Assembly: GCA_905211265.1 (NCBI GenBank)
Contig: CAJMAC010000003.1
Span: 1 to 64,000, forward strand
Source: an uncultured Eubacteriales bacterium
Lineage (GTDB): Bacteria > Bacillota_I > Bacilli_A > RF39 > UBA660
Direction: 5' to 3'
DNA: 64,000 bases
Below the pieces are notes generated by a model. It made no database searches. It was not told the origin of the DNA and was given only the letters and a program-made list of their open reading frames with translations. Both the position numbers and the translations under genes were made by a program. This document shows positions 44,885-53,734 of the stretch, in pieces. Position 1 is the stretch's first letter. Every line of letters starts with the position of its first letter.

Positions 44885-46036
44885 ATGTTAACTAATATAA
44901 TATTAAAAGAATATACAACTTTTATTAAAGAAACTGTATTTGATTTTAGAGCTACTAATTATAAGATATTAGAAGAGACTAATGTTGGAGATAATAGGAT
45001 ATTAAAAGGGGCTTTATTTGTAGGAGAAAATGCTTCTGGTAAGACACAAGTATTAGAGTCTATAATTTTATTATTAAATATATTATTAGATAATGTTGAA
45101 CCTGAATTTATTATGAAAAAATCTATGTATACTAAGGGAATAAAATATAATTTAACATATATCTTTAATGTAGAAAATAATATTATTAAGTATTATATTG
45201 AGTTTGAAGGTAATACAATTAAGTGTGAAGAATTATACGTAAATGATAATTTAAAATTAAAAAGAAATGGTAAAAATGGTAAAACTTATTTTAATGAAGA
45301 AAAAGAAAATAATGATATAAATTCAAGTTTATCTTTATTAAAGTTAGAATATTATAATACTAGATTAAATAATGATGTTATTTTAAATAAATGGTTTGAT
45401 TTCTTGAAAAATTCTTTATATATGAATTGTATGATGGGGAATAGGTTAGTTAAGTCATATAATACTGCAAGAATTTCTGAACAATTTATAGAAAAGTATG
45501 CTGAAGTAAATGATGCTTCAAAGTTAAATGATTTTATTAAAAAGATAGGGTATAATAGTGAGATAGTTTTTAATAAGAATTCTAATGGTATTGCTATAAA
45601 TTTACAAAAAGAAATAATTGGAGTTAGGAAAAATGATACTAAATTTGTTATGCCATTACCATTAGAATCTACTGGTAATAAAGCATTTATAAATTTAATT
45701 CTTCCAATTATTTACGCTACTAAAAATGATTGTATGATTATAATAAATGAGTTTAGTAGTGGACTTCATAATGAGTTAGAAGAAGCATTAATTAGATATT
45801 TCTTTAATAATAGTAAGAATTCTCAAATATTTTTTACATCTCATTCAACTAATTTGCTAGATACAACAATATTAAGACCAGATCAAATTTATTCATTTAG
45901 TTTTGATTCGAAGGATGGTACGAAAATTAAAAGATTTTCTGATGAAAGTCCAAGAGAATCACAAAATATTGAAAAAATGTATTTAAACGGGGCTTTTGAT
46001 GGAATGCCTAAGTATAATAAAGAATTTAGAAATTAA
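44885..46036 (+). CDS. AAA family ATPase (ATP-binding protein, OLD/RloA-like group)
   Basis: 383 aa. Walker A is GENASGKT (near residue 47), Walker B is MIIINEFSSGLH, followed by the switch histidine in FFTSHSTNLLD; this is the ABC-like AAA15/AAA21 arrangement of defence and repair ATPases. AAGGTG precedes ATG 44885, preferred over upstream in-frame starts in the degenerate tract. The usual second gene (RloB-like, HEPN or nuclease) is absent. Position after the GC-shifted tract suggests an accessory insertion. Terminator follows. Confidence 0.82.
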   Translation: MLTNIILKEYTTFIKETVFDFRATNYKILEETNVGDNRILKGALFVGENASGKTQVLESIILLLNILLDNVEPEFIMKKSMYTKGIKYNLTYIFNVENNIIKYYIEFEGNTIKCEELYVNDNLKLKRNGKNGKTYFNEEKENNDINSSLSLLKLEYYNTRLNNDVILNKWFDFLKNSLYMNCMMGNRLVKSYNTARISEQFIEKYAEVNDASKLNDFIKKIGYNSEIVFNKNSNGIAINLQKEIIGVRKNDTKFVMPLPLESTGNKAFINLILPIIYATKNDCMIIINEFSSGLHNELEEALIRYFFNNSKNSQIFFTSHSTNLLDTTILRPDQIYSFSFDSKDGTKIKRFSDESPRESQNIEKMYLNGAFDGMPKYNKEFRN

Positions 46037-46055
46037 AATTAATATAAATTTTATT

Positions 46056-46087
46056 AAGTTATGGAAATAAATTCTATAACTTTTTTC
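46056..46087 (+). terminator. Terminator after the AAA ATPase gene
   Basis: AAGTTATGGAA (46056-46066) pairs with TTCTATAACTT (46072-46082) with one G-T wobble, then T-run. Confidence 0.8.
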
Positions 46088-46097
46088 TAATAATATA

Positions 46098-46126
46098 TTG
46101 TATTTTTTGATAAACTATGCTAAAAT
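46098..46126 (+). promoter_or_regulatory. Promoter of sepF-divIVA
   Basis: TTGTAT (46098-46103), 17-bp spacer, TAAAAT (46121-46126), 31 nt ahead of sepF. Confidence 0.6.
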
Positions 46127-46157
46127 TATTATAAGATTAAAGATAGGAGAGATTATT

Positions 46158-46544
46158 ATGGCACTTGGTAAATTAAAAAGAATGATTACTGAAGAAGTTG
46201 AAGATACTGAAGAAGAATATTATAATGCTGATAATGTTACTTTACCATCAAGTGGGAAAATGATTCTTTTAGAACCTAGGGCTTTTTCTGAAAGTCAACA
46301 AATTGCAGATCATTTAAAAAAGAAAAATACTGTTGTTGTCAATATGAAAAGAGTTACACCTGATCAAGCTAAAAGAATAGTAGATTTTTTAAGCGGTACT
46401 GTTTATGCAATTGGTGGAGATTTACAAAAAATAGGTGGAGGTATATTTTTATGTACTCCAAAAAATGTAAATGTTGAGGGTAGTATTTCGGATGATGATA
46501 ATAAAGGTAAGAAAAAAGAAGAACTTGAACTAGAATGGAATTAA
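46158..46544 (+). CDS. sepF: Cell division protein SepF
   Basis: 128 aa; assembles arcs that tether FtsZ filaments to the membrane in Gram-positives. N-terminal amphipathic segment (MALGKLKRMI), variable acidic linker, then the SepF domain with MILLEPRAFSESQQIADHLKKKNTVVVNMKRVTPDQAKRIVDFLSGTVYAIGGDLQKIGGGIFLCTP. AGGAGAG fixes ATG 46158 over an in-frame upstream start. Confidence 0.94.
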   Translation: MALGKLKRMITEEVEDTEEEYYNADNVTLPSSGKMILLEPRAFSESQQIADHLKKKNTVVVNMKRVTPDQAKRIVDFLSGTVYAIGGDLQKIGGGIFLCTPKNVNVEGSISDDDNKGKKKEELELEWN

Positions 46545-46566
46545 TTTGAGTAATTTGAGGTGACTT

Positions 46567-46998
46567 ATGAAAAGATTTACGATAAAGGAAAATGGCTATG
46601 ATATTGAAGAAGTAAATAAATTCGTAGATATTGTTATTAGAAAACTTGAAATGTTAAATAACGAAAATATTACTTATAAAAATAAAATATCATCATTAGA
46701 AAAAAAGTTAGAGAATGTAGGTAGTATAGATAAGAAATTATCTAATGCTATACTTGCAGCCGATGATGCTGCTGAACAAATGAAACGTCTTGCAAAAGCC
46801 GAAAGTACAATGATGATTGAAGACGCCAAAAGAAATGCTAATGCGATAATTCACGAAGCCTTAATCGAAGCAGAAAAAACTCAAAATGAAGCAGCAACCT
46901 TAAGAAAAAATATTGTAGTATATAAAAATAGAGTAACCTCATTATTAAAAGCCCAATTAGAAATAGCAGATGAATTAGATAGTATTAAATTAGAATGA
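46567..46998 (+). CDS. divIVA: DivIVA domain protein
   Basis: 143-aa coiled-coil pole/septum marker. N-terminal membrane-curvature domain KRFTIKENGYDIEEVNKFVDIVIRKLEML, then coiled coils including ILAADDAAEQMKRLAKAES. It follows sepF by 22 nt, the usual Firmicute order. GAGGTGA precedes the ATG. Confidence 0.92.
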   Translation: MKRFTIKENGYDIEEVNKFVDIVIRKLEMLNNENITYKNKISSLEKKLENVGSIDKKLSNAILAADDAAEQMKRLAKAESTMMIEDAKRNANAIIHEALIEAEKTQNEAATLRKNIVVYKNRVTSLLKAQLEIADELDSIKLE

Positions 46999-47000
46999 AA

Positions 47001-47036
47001 AAAATTAGATTTTTGTGAATCTAATTTTATTTTTCT
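47001..47036. terminator. Bidirectional terminator between divIVA and pilB
   Basis: AAAATTAGATT (47001-47011) pairs with AATCTAATTTT (47018-47028); T-rich to the right, A-rich to the left. It includes the end of the convergent pilB gene. Confidence 0.85.
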
Positions 47037-48277
47037 ATATTTAATTCATCATCAAGTTCAACAAGTTTTAATATTTCATTAAATGTAGTAAAACCAGCGA
47101 TAACTTTAAATAATCCATCTTGTAATAAAGTAATTACATCTTTAGTATAAACTAAATTTCTTAATTGTTCTTTTCTTTGTCCTTCGCTTATTGCATCTTT
47201 TATTTCTTGGGTAATAAGTAATACTTCTTGTATTGCAACACGACCTTTAAATCCATGAGAACAATGTTCACATCCAACTGGTTCATAAGTTTTTTCTACA
47301 TCAAGTCCTAATATTTTTTTAAACATCATTTTTTCTGTTTGGGTAGTAGGTCTTTCTTTTTTACATTTATCACATAATTTTCTAGCTAATTTTTGAGATA
47401 CAATACCAGTTAAAGCACTTGCAAGTAAATATCTTTCAACATCCATATCAAGTAATCTTTCAATAGTATTAAGTGAGTTATTAGTGTGTATTGTAGATAA
47501 TACTAAGTGTCCTGTAATTGACGCTCTTACGGCTATTCTTGCTGTTTCACTATCTCTTATTTCTCCGATCATTATAACATTAGGGTCTTGTCTTAAAATA
47601 CTTCTTAATACTGTAGCAAAGTCTAATCCAATATCACTATTAACTTGTACTTGGTTTATTCCTTTTATTTCCATTTCAACTGGGTCTTCAACTGTTATAA
47701 TATTTACTCCATCAGTATTTAATTTTTGTAAGAAAGAGTATAGTGTAGTAGATTTACCACTACCTGTAGCACCAGTAACTAATATAATACCATTTGGTGC
47801 TTCAATCATTTTTAATATTTTTTTATAATTTATTTCACTAAAACATAAATATTCAATACCTTTTAAACTCATTGAATAATCTAAAATACGAATAACTATT
47901 TTTTCTCCATGTTTAGTAGGTAAAGTAGATACACGTAAATCCAAATTCATACCTTTAATATTACTTTTTATTGCACCATCTTGTGGTAATCTTGTTTCAG
48001 TAATATTCATACCAGATAATATCTTAATTCTTGTTATAATATTTTGCTTAATATCATTAGGTATTTCATAATAAGTATTAAGTATTCCATCAATTCTTAT
48101 TCTAACCTTTAATCCATCCGCAGTAGGGTCAAAGTGTATATCACTTGCATTCATTTTAGCAGAGTTAACAATTATCTCATTAACTGAGTCTACAACTGGG
48201 GTAGATTCAAAATTTATTTTATCATTTTTTTCTTCATTAACATTATTATTAGTATTATCAATATTTTTATTATCCAT
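47027..48277 (-). CDS. pilB: Type IV pilus/type II secretion assembly ATPase (PilB/GspE/ComGA family)
   Basis: 416-aa hexameric motor that drives pilin polymerisation. N2 domain (INFESTPVVDSVNEIIVNSAKMNASDIHFDP), Walker A GATGSGKST, Asp box VEDPVE, Walker B MIGEIRDSETA, His box STIHTNNS, and a four-cysteine zinc motif (CDKC...CEHC). It lacks the long N1 domain, like ComGA and short GspE proteins. Transcribed away from a prepilin gene 117 nt upstream, while pilC and pilD lie 9 kb away. Confidence 0.93.
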   Translation of the reverse strand: MDNKNIDNTNNNVNEEKNDKINFESTPVVDSVNEIIVNSAKMNASDIHFDPTADGLKVRIRIDGILNTYYEIPNDIKQNIITRIKILSGMNITETRLPQDGAIKSNIKGMNLDLRVSTLPTKHGEKIVIRILDYSMSLKGIEYLCFSEINYKKILKMIEAPNGIILVTGATGSGKSTTLYSFLQKLNTDGVNIITVEDPVEMEIKGINQVQVNSDIGLDFATVLRSILRQDPNVIMIGEIRDSETARIAVRASITGHLVLSTIHTNNSLNTIERLLDMDVERYLLASALTGIVSQKLARKLCDKCKKERPTTQTEKMMFKKILGLDVEKTYEPVGCEHCSHGFKGRVAIQEVLLITQEIKDAISEGQRKEQLRNLVYTKDVITLLQDGLFKVIAGFTTFNEILKLVELDDELNIEK

Positions 48278-48329
48278 ACTTTCCCAACTTTCTTATCCTT
48301 TTTATACCAAAATAGAAGAACTATTTTAC

Positions 48330-48358
48330 TTGATTTTATTCTATTAATATTATATAAT
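48330..48358 (+). promoter_or_regulatory. Promoter of the 48395 prepilin gene
   Basis: TTGATT (48330-48335), 17-bp spacer, TATAAT (48353-48358), in the divergent region with pilB. Confidence 0.55.
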
Positions 48359-48394
48359 ATTATTTGAAGATAAGCAAGAGTAAAGGTGGTTAAA

Positions 48395-48931
48395 TTGAAA
48401 AAAAATAAATTAAATAACAAAGGTTTTATGTTAGTGGAAGTAATAATAGTAACAGTAATTGTAGCCACAATAATGACTAGTTTATATGTAGCATTTACTA
48501 GAGTATATAAAGTATATGATATGAAATCAAGATACTCTAATATTGATGGAATATACGCTTTAAATACTATAAAAAATTATTATATAGAAAATGTTTCTAT
48601 GAATAAATTAATAAATGATACAAAAGATAAATATATAAATATAAAATCTAATTCTAGTTATTGTAATACTAATAATTATTGTGAAAAAATAAATAATATA
48701 ATAATTAATTATAAAATTAACAACCTCTACATTATAGATAAAGAAAAATTAATAGATAATATTAATGAAGAAGATACTACTCAAACGTTAAAAGATTATA
48801 TAAATTATTTGAATGATACTTTAGATAAAACTGATAATAATAATAGTGTTAAAGCATATTTAATCGGAGAATTTACTATTTCTGCGACAAATGAAATATA
48901 TAATTATGCTTATCTACCAATAAAAGTTTAA
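48395..48931 (+). CDS. Type IV prepilin-like protein, 178 aa
   Basis: Leader KKNKLNNKG followed by FMLVEVIIVTVIVATIMTSLYVAF: cleavage after Gly, Glu at +5, then the hydrophobic N-helix of a type IV pilin. There is no ATG near the leader; TTG 48395 sits 5 nt after AAAGGTGG and is the best start. The mature domain is short and Asn/Lys/Tyr-rich with one cysteine pair (YCNTNNYC). Likely a minor pilin (ComGD/GspH-like size) for the PilB machine next door. Confidence 0.85.
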   Translation: MKKNKLNNKGFMLVEVIIVTVIVATIMTSLYVAFTRVYKVYDMKSRYSNIDGIYALNTIKNYYIENVSMNKLINDTKDKYINIKSNSSYCNTNNYCEKINNIIINYKINNLYIIDKEKLIDNINEEDTTQTLKDYINYLNDTLDKTDNNNSVKAYLIGEFTISATNEIYNYAYLPIKV

Positions 48932-48942
48932 ATAAATTTAAT

Positions 48943-48970
48943 TCGACAAAATATTTAATATAGATATAAT
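48943..48970 (+). promoter_or_regulatory. Possible promoter of the SPOR-like gene
   Basis: TCGACA (48943-48948), 16-bp spacer, TATAAT (48965-48970). Confidence 0.45.
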
Positions 48971-48992
48971 ATAATTTTCTTGGTGATAAAAA

Positions 48993-49457
48993 ATGAAAGA
49001 AACATTAAGAAAAATAATTATATCTATTTTAATTTCTAGTTCCCTAGGTTCAATTTGTGGAATACTAGTATATAAAATTTATTTTACAGATAATATGTTA
49101 TCAATAGATAATAATACTATTTATTTAATACAAAGTGGTGCTTATAGTAGTTATGATAATATGAGAGCAAGTGCAGTTAATTATAGTTATATTTACTATG
49201 AAGAAGATAATTTATATAAAACAATAATAGGTATAACTAAATCAAAAGATAATATAAATAAAATAAAAGAAGTTTATGGTGAAGAAGTTATAGTAAATAC
49301 TTATTATAATGATGATGAATTACTAAATAGTAAAATAATTGAATATGATAGAAAATTAAATAATACTAATGATTTAGAAGAAGAAAAAAAGATAATTATA
49401 GAAATGTTAAATTTATATAAGAAAGATGACAAAATAAAATTAACTAAAATAAGCTAA
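48993..49457 (+). CDS. Membrane-anchored SPOR-like protein
   Basis: 154 aa with an N-terminal membrane helix (IIISILISSSLGSICGILVYKIY), then TIYLIQSGAYSSYDNMRASAVNYSYIYYEEDNLYKTIIGITKSKDNINKIKEVY, which follows the two-repeat beta-alpha-beta pattern of SPOR domains (V-Q-x-GA-[FY]-S...). SPOR domains bind denuded septal peptidoglycan. A helical tail completes it. Family call is by pattern only. Confidence 0.65.
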   Translation: MKETLRKIIISILISSSLGSICGILVYKIYFTDNMLSIDNNTIYLIQSGAYSSYDNMRASAVNYSYIYYEEDNLYKTIIGITKSKDNINKIKEVYGEEVIVNTYYNDDELLNSKIIEYDRKLNNTNDLEEEKKIIIEMLNLYKKDDKIKLTKIS

Positions 49458-49471
49458 AAACTTATTTTTTT
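49446..49471 (+). terminator. Terminator of the SPOR-like gene
   Basis: AAAATAAG (49446-49453) pairs with CTTATTTT (49461-49468), 7-nt loop, T-run; overlaps the stop codon. Confidence 0.65.
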
Positions 49472-49491
49472 AATAAATTTATAAAAACTAA

Positions 49492-49520
49492 TTGACAAAA
49501 TACTATTTTTCTATTAAAAT
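49492..49520 (+). promoter_or_regulatory. Promoter of tRNA-Ser
   Basis: TTGACA (49492-49497), 17-bp spacer, TAAAAT (49515-49520), 20 nt ahead of the tRNA. Confidence 0.75.
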
Positions 49521-49540
49521 TATACATGTAGCCAATAAAT

Positions 49541-49631
49541 GGAGTGATACTCAAGAGGCTGAAGAGGCGCCCCTGCTAAGGGTGTAGAGTGGGAAACTGC
49601 TGCGAGGGTTCAAATCCCTCTCACTCCGCCA
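49541..49631 (+). tRNA. tRNA-Ser (anticodon GCU)
   Basis: 91-nt class II tRNA with a long variable arm (TAGAGTGGGAAACTGCTG region). Acceptor strands GGAGTGA and TCACTCC pair; G73 and CCA are encoded. The anticodon loop CTGCTAA gives GCU (AGC/AGU serine codons). T-loop GGTTCAAATCC. Confidence 0.95.
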
Positions 49632-49643
49632 TTTATGAATCTT

Positions 49644-49679
49644 ATCTTGCATATTATATTTATATGTAAGATTTTTTTG
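49644..49679 (+). terminator. Terminator of tRNA-Ser
   Basis: ATCTTGCATAT (49644-49654) pairs with ATATGTAAGAT (49662-49672), one G-T wobble, then T7. Confidence 0.8.
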
Positions 49680-49741
49680 ATTTATTAGATAATAAATGTT
49701 TTACATTTTAAGATATATTTTAAAAATAAAAACTAATTTTG

Positions 49742-49770
49742 TTTAAAAATGTTGTATTTTATGGTATAAT
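49742..49770 (+). promoter_or_regulatory. Promoter of queA operon
   Basis: TTTAAA (49742-49747), 17-bp spacer, TATAAT (49765-49770) with a TGG extension just before it; 25 nt ahead of queA. Confidence 0.6.
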
Positions 49771-49794
49771 ATTAGCGTTTATGGAGGTGTTTAT

Positions 49795-50844
49795 ATGAAA
49801 ACTGATGATTTTGATTATTATTTACCTGAAGAATTAATTGCACAAACTCCAATAAAAAAACGTGATAGTTCTAAATTAATGATATTAGATAAAAATACTG
49901 GAGAAATAAAACATGAAGTATTTCATAATATTATAGATTATTTACATAAGGGGGATGTCTTAGTATTAAATGATACTAAGGTTATACCTGCTAGATTAAT
50001 TGGAACAAAGGAAGTTACTAATGCTGTTATTGAAGTATTACTTTTAAAAGATATTGGTGATAATGTTTGGGAATGTTTAACTAAACCTGCCAAAAGAATA
50101 AAAGAAGGTACAATAGTATCTTTTGGTAATGGCGAACTAAAAGCCAAATGTGTTAAAGTTTTGGAAGACGGAATAAGACACTTTGAATTAATTTATAACG
50201 GAATACTTTATGAAATATTAGATCATTTAGGTTCTATGCCACTTCCACCATATATTAAAGAAACTTTAAAGGATAATGATAGATATCAAACACTATATGC
50301 TAAAAATATTGGTAGTGCTGCTGCTCCAACTGCAGGTCTTCATTTTACTAAAGAATTACTTAAAGCAATAGAAGACAAAGGTGTAACTATATGTTATATT
50401 ACCCTACATGTTGGACTTGGTACTTTTAGACCAGTTAATGTAACTGATGTTACTAAACATAAGATGCATAGCGAATTTTATATGATGAGTGAAGAAGTAG
50501 CAAATACTTTAAATAAAGCAAAACAAGAAGGAAGAAGAATTATAAGTGTAGGTACTACAAGTACCAGAACATTAGAAACTATAATTCATAAGTATGATAG
50601 CTTTAAACCTGTTTCAGGATACACTGATATCTTTATTTATCCTGGATTTGAATTTAAGGCAGTAAATGCACTTATTACTAATTTCCATTTACCAAAATCA
50701 ACTTTAATAATGTTAGTATCAGCCTTATCAAGTAAAGAAATTATACTTAATGCTTATAATGAAGCAGTAAAAGATAAATATAGATTCTTCTCATTCGGAG
50801 ATGCTATGTTTATAACTGATGATATAAATAAAGATAATAAATAA
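49795..50844 (+). CDS. queA: S-adenosylmethionine:tRNA ribosyltransferase-isomerase
   Basis: 349 aa; converts preQ1 in tRNA to epoxyqueuosine using the ribosyl part of SAM. Motifs FDYYLPEELIAQTPIKKRDSSKLM, VLVLNDTKVIPARL, GSAAAPTAGLHFT, TLHVGLGTFRPV and ITNFHLPKSTLIMLVSAL. GGAGGTG precedes the ATG. The partner tgt is not in the window. The dnaG gene follows within 18 nt, so it may lead that operon. Confidence 0.96.
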   Translation: MKTDDFDYYLPEELIAQTPIKKRDSSKLMILDKNTGEIKHEVFHNIIDYLHKGDVLVLNDTKVIPARLIGTKEVTNAVIEVLLLKDIGDNVWECLTKPAKRIKEGTIVSFGNGELKAKCVKVLEDGIRHFELIYNGILYEILDHLGSMPLPPYIKETLKDNDRYQTLYAKNIGSAAAPTAGLHFTKELLKAIEDKGVTICYITLHVGLGTFRPVNVTDVTKHKMHSEFYMMSEEVANTLNKAKQEGRRIISVGTTSTRTLETIIHKYDSFKPVSGYTDIFIYPGFEFKAVNALITNFHLPKSTLIMLVSALSSKEIILNAYNEAVKDKYRFFSFGDAMFITDDINKDNK

Positions 50845-50861
50845 AATTAAGGAGGTAACAT

Positions 50862-52595
50862 ATGGCATATATTTCTAATGAATTAACTAATGAAATTCAA
50901 AATAGATGTGATATAGTCGAAGTTATCTCTAAATATGTACAATTATCTAAACGAGGTAAAAATTATTTTGGGTTATGTCCATTTCATGATGATCATAATG
51001 CAAGTATGAGTGTTAGTCCTGATAAACAAATATATAAATGTTTTTCATGTGGTGAATCTGGTAATGTTTTTACATTTGTTGCTAAATATAATAACATTTC
51101 TTTTCATGAAGCAGTTATCTTATTAGGAAAAGAAAAGGGCTATGACTTACAAGATACTACAAGTAACGTGGTCCAAGATAAACATACTAAAGATTATGAA
51201 ATATATGATTATGCTTGTAAAATATATCAAAATAATTTATATACTTCCTTAGGTAAAAGTGCCACCCAATACTTAACTAATAGAAAAATAGATAAAGACA
51301 CTATTAAAAAATTTAAAATAGGTTTATCTTTAAATAAATCAATTATAACAGAATATTTAGTTAATAAAAATTACGATATAACTAGGTTAATAGATTTAGG
51401 ATTAACTAATGATCGTAGTCAAGATAAATTTTTAAATAGAATAATGTTTCCATTATTTGATTTAAAAGGTAGAGTAGTAGCATTCTCAGGTAGAATATAT
51501 AATACTAAGAGTGATTCTAAATATATAAATACAATGGAAACAGATATCTTTAAAAAAGGTAATTTATTGTATAATTATCATAATGCTAAAGATAGTTTAA
51601 AGAAAACAGATTATGTAATAGTAATGGAAGGTTTCATGGATGTAATTAGAGCAAGTACCATTGGAATAAATAATTGCGTTGCTACCATGGGAACTGCCTT
51701 TACTAAAGAACACATTGAATTATTAAGAAAAATGACTGATAATATAATTCTATGTTTTGATGGAGATAAAGCAGGAGAAGATGCTACAGTATCAAGTTTA
51801 AAAATGCTCGAAGATAATGGCATAACTCCAAGAATAATAAGATTGCCTGAAGATTTAGATCCGGATGAATACATTTTAAAATATGGAAGTGATTCATTTA
51901 AGTATCAAATAGAAAATACTATTACTCCAATAGAATTTAAAATGCAGATGCTTAAAAGTAATAAAAACTTAACTGACTTAACAGATATATCTAAATATAT
52001 TGATGAAGCAATAAGTGAATTAGTTAAAGTAGAAGATCCTATTTTAGTAGAATTAACCCTAAAAAAATTATCTACAAATTATAACATAAATTACGATACT
52101 TTAAAGAATAAATATAATAATTATTTACAAAATAAAAAAGAAGTAGTAAAATATAGAGAGTTAGTTAAGAAAAAAGAGAAATTATCGCAAGTAGAAATAG
52201 CAGAATACCATTTAATATATTATATGTTAAATGATTATAAAGTAATAAAAGAAGTCGAAGGTAAAGTAATATATTTTCCTGATGATTTAATAAGATACTT
52301 ATATAATGAAATAGCAAGTTTTTATAATAAGTATAATATTATAAATATCTCTTCATTTATAAGTTATATTTCTAAAAATAATGAATTATTAAGTACTTTA
52401 AATAAAGTGATAGGTTATATTAATAAAGAAGAATATACTATGGAAGAAATAAGTGATTATATAAAAGTAGTTAATAATTATTTAAAAAAAGATCGAATAA
52501 AAACCTTAGAAAGTGATTTAAGAAAAGAAATTGATCCTATAAAGAAAGCAGAAATATTAAATAAAATCATGGAAATAAAAGGAGTGAAATCATGA
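50862..52595 (+). CDS. dnaG: DNA primase
   Basis: 577 aa; makes RNA primers at the replication fork. N-terminal CHC2 zinc finger (CPFHDDHNASMSVSPDKQIYKCFSCGESG, about 39-67), RNA-polymerase core with MFPLFDLKGRVVAFSGR, TOPRIM motifs VIVMEGFMDVI and CFDGDKAGEDA, and a helical C-terminal region for DnaB binding. AAGGAGGT precedes the ATG. ATGA overlap with rpoD. Confidence 0.96.
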   Translation: MAYISNELTNEIQNRCDIVEVISKYVQLSKRGKNYFGLCPFHDDHNASMSVSPDKQIYKCFSCGESGNVFTFVAKYNNISFHEAVILLGKEKGYDLQDTTSNVVQDKHTKDYEIYDYACKIYQNNLYTSLGKSATQYLTNRKIDKDTIKKFKIGLSLNKSIITEYLVNKNYDITRLIDLGLTNDRSQDKFLNRIMFPLFDLKGRVVAFSGRIYNTKSDSKYINTMETDIFKKGNLLYNYHNAKDSLKKTDYVIVMEGFMDVIRASTIGINNCVATMGTAFTKEHIELLRKMTDNIILCFDGDKAGEDATVSSLKMLEDNGITPRIIRLPEDLDPDEYILKYGSDSFKYQIENTITPIEFKMQMLKSNKNLTDLTDISKYIDEAISELVKVEDPILVELTLKKLSTNYNINYDTLKNKYNNYLQNKKEVVKYRELVKKKEKLSQVEIAEYHLIYYMLNDYKVIKEVEGKVIYFPDDLIRYLYNEIASFYNKYNIINISSFISYISKNNELLSTLNKVIGYINKEEYTMEEISDYIKVVNNYLKKDRIKTLESDLRKEIDPIKKAEILNKIMEIKGVKS

Positions 52596-53734
52596 AAGAA
52601 AAAGAGAAAGTAGTAGAAAATATAAAGAAAGAAGAAAATAAAACAAATAATCTTTTTGAAGAAAAAAAACAACAATTAATTAAAAAAGGTAAAGAAAATG
52701 GTTTTATAACTTATGAAATTCTTGCAAATGATTTAAAAGGAATAGATTTAGATAGTGAGGAATTAGATAACTTATATGATGCTTTGGTTAGTGCAGGAAT
52801 TGAAATTGTTGCTGAAGATGATATTGGAAGTGATGAAAGTAATGTTACTGGTGGAGAAGATTTAGAAGACATTTTAAAAGATTCTACTATTGCTAAAGAA
52901 TTAACAGTAAATGATCCTGTTAGAATGTACCTAAAGGAAATTGGTAAAATTAGCTTGCTTTCCCTTGAAGAAGAAACTAAATTAAGCGAAAGAATTGTCA
53001 ATGGTGATGAAGAAGCAAAAAATATTTTGGCAGAATCAAATCTTCGTTTAGTAGTATCTATTGCTAAAAGATATGTTGGTCGTGGTATGTTATTCCTTGA
53101 TTTAATTCAAGAAGGTAATATTGGACTTATGAAAGCAGTAGAAAAGTTTGACTCCAATAAAGGTTATAAATTTTCTACTTATGCAACTTGGTGGATTCGT
53201 CAAGCAATTACACGTGCTATTGCCGATCAAGCAAGAACAATAAGAGTACCAGTACATATGGTTGAAACAATTAATAAACTATCTCGTTGCCAAAGACAAT
53301 TAACTCTTGAATTAAATAGAGAACCAACTGATGAAGAATTATCTAAAAAAATGGGTATTTCTCCAGATAAAATAAGAGAAGTCTTAAAAATTGCACAAGA
53401 TCCAGTAAGCTTAGAAACACCAATTGGTGAAGAAGATGATTCACACCTTGGAGACTTTGTTAAAGATGAAAGAAGTATGTCTCCTGAAGAATATACTATT
53501 CATGAAATGTTAAAAGATGAAATAAGTGATGTATTACTTACTTTAACAGAAAGAGAAGAACAAGTATTAAGACTTAGATTTGGACTAGATGATGGAAGTT
53601 GTAAAACATTAGAAGAAGTAGGACAAATGTTTGGAGTAACTAGAGAAAGAATTAGACAAATTGAAGCCAAAGCTTTAAGAAAATTACGCCATCCATCAAG
53701 AAGTAGAAAATTAAAGGATTTCTTAAATGAATAA
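52592..53734 (+). CDS. rpoD: RNA polymerase primary sigma factor
   Basis: 380-aa housekeeping sigma. Short region 1.1-like N-terminus, region 1.2 (NDPVRMYLKEIGKISLL), region 2 (LVVSIAKRYVGRGMLFLDLIQEGNIGLMKAVEKFD...YATWWIRQAITRAI), region 3 (VETINKLSRCQRQL) and region 4 helix-turn-helix (KTLEEVGQMFGVTRERIRQIEAKALRKLRH). The consensus TTGACA-17-TATAAT promoters in the window fit this factor. Overlaps dnaG by 4 nt and trmK by 8 nt. Confidence 0.97.
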   Translation: MKEKEKVVENIKKEENKTNNLFEEKKQQLIKKGKENGFITYEILANDLKGIDLDSEELDNLYDALVSAGIEIVAEDDIGSDESNVTGGEDLEDILKDSTIAKELTVNDPVRMYLKEIGKISLLSLEEETKLSERIVNGDEEAKNILAESNLRLVVSIAKRYVGRGMLFLDLIQEGNIGLMKAVEKFDSNKGYKFSTYATWWIRQAITRAIADQARTIRVPVHMVETINKLSRCQRQLTLELNREPTDEELSKKMGISPDKIREVLKIAQDPVSLETPIGEEDDSHLGDFVKDERSMSPEEYTIHEMLKDEISDVLLTLTEREEQVLRLRFGLDDGSCKTLEEVGQMFGVTRERIRQIEAKALRKLRHPSRSRKLKDFLNE

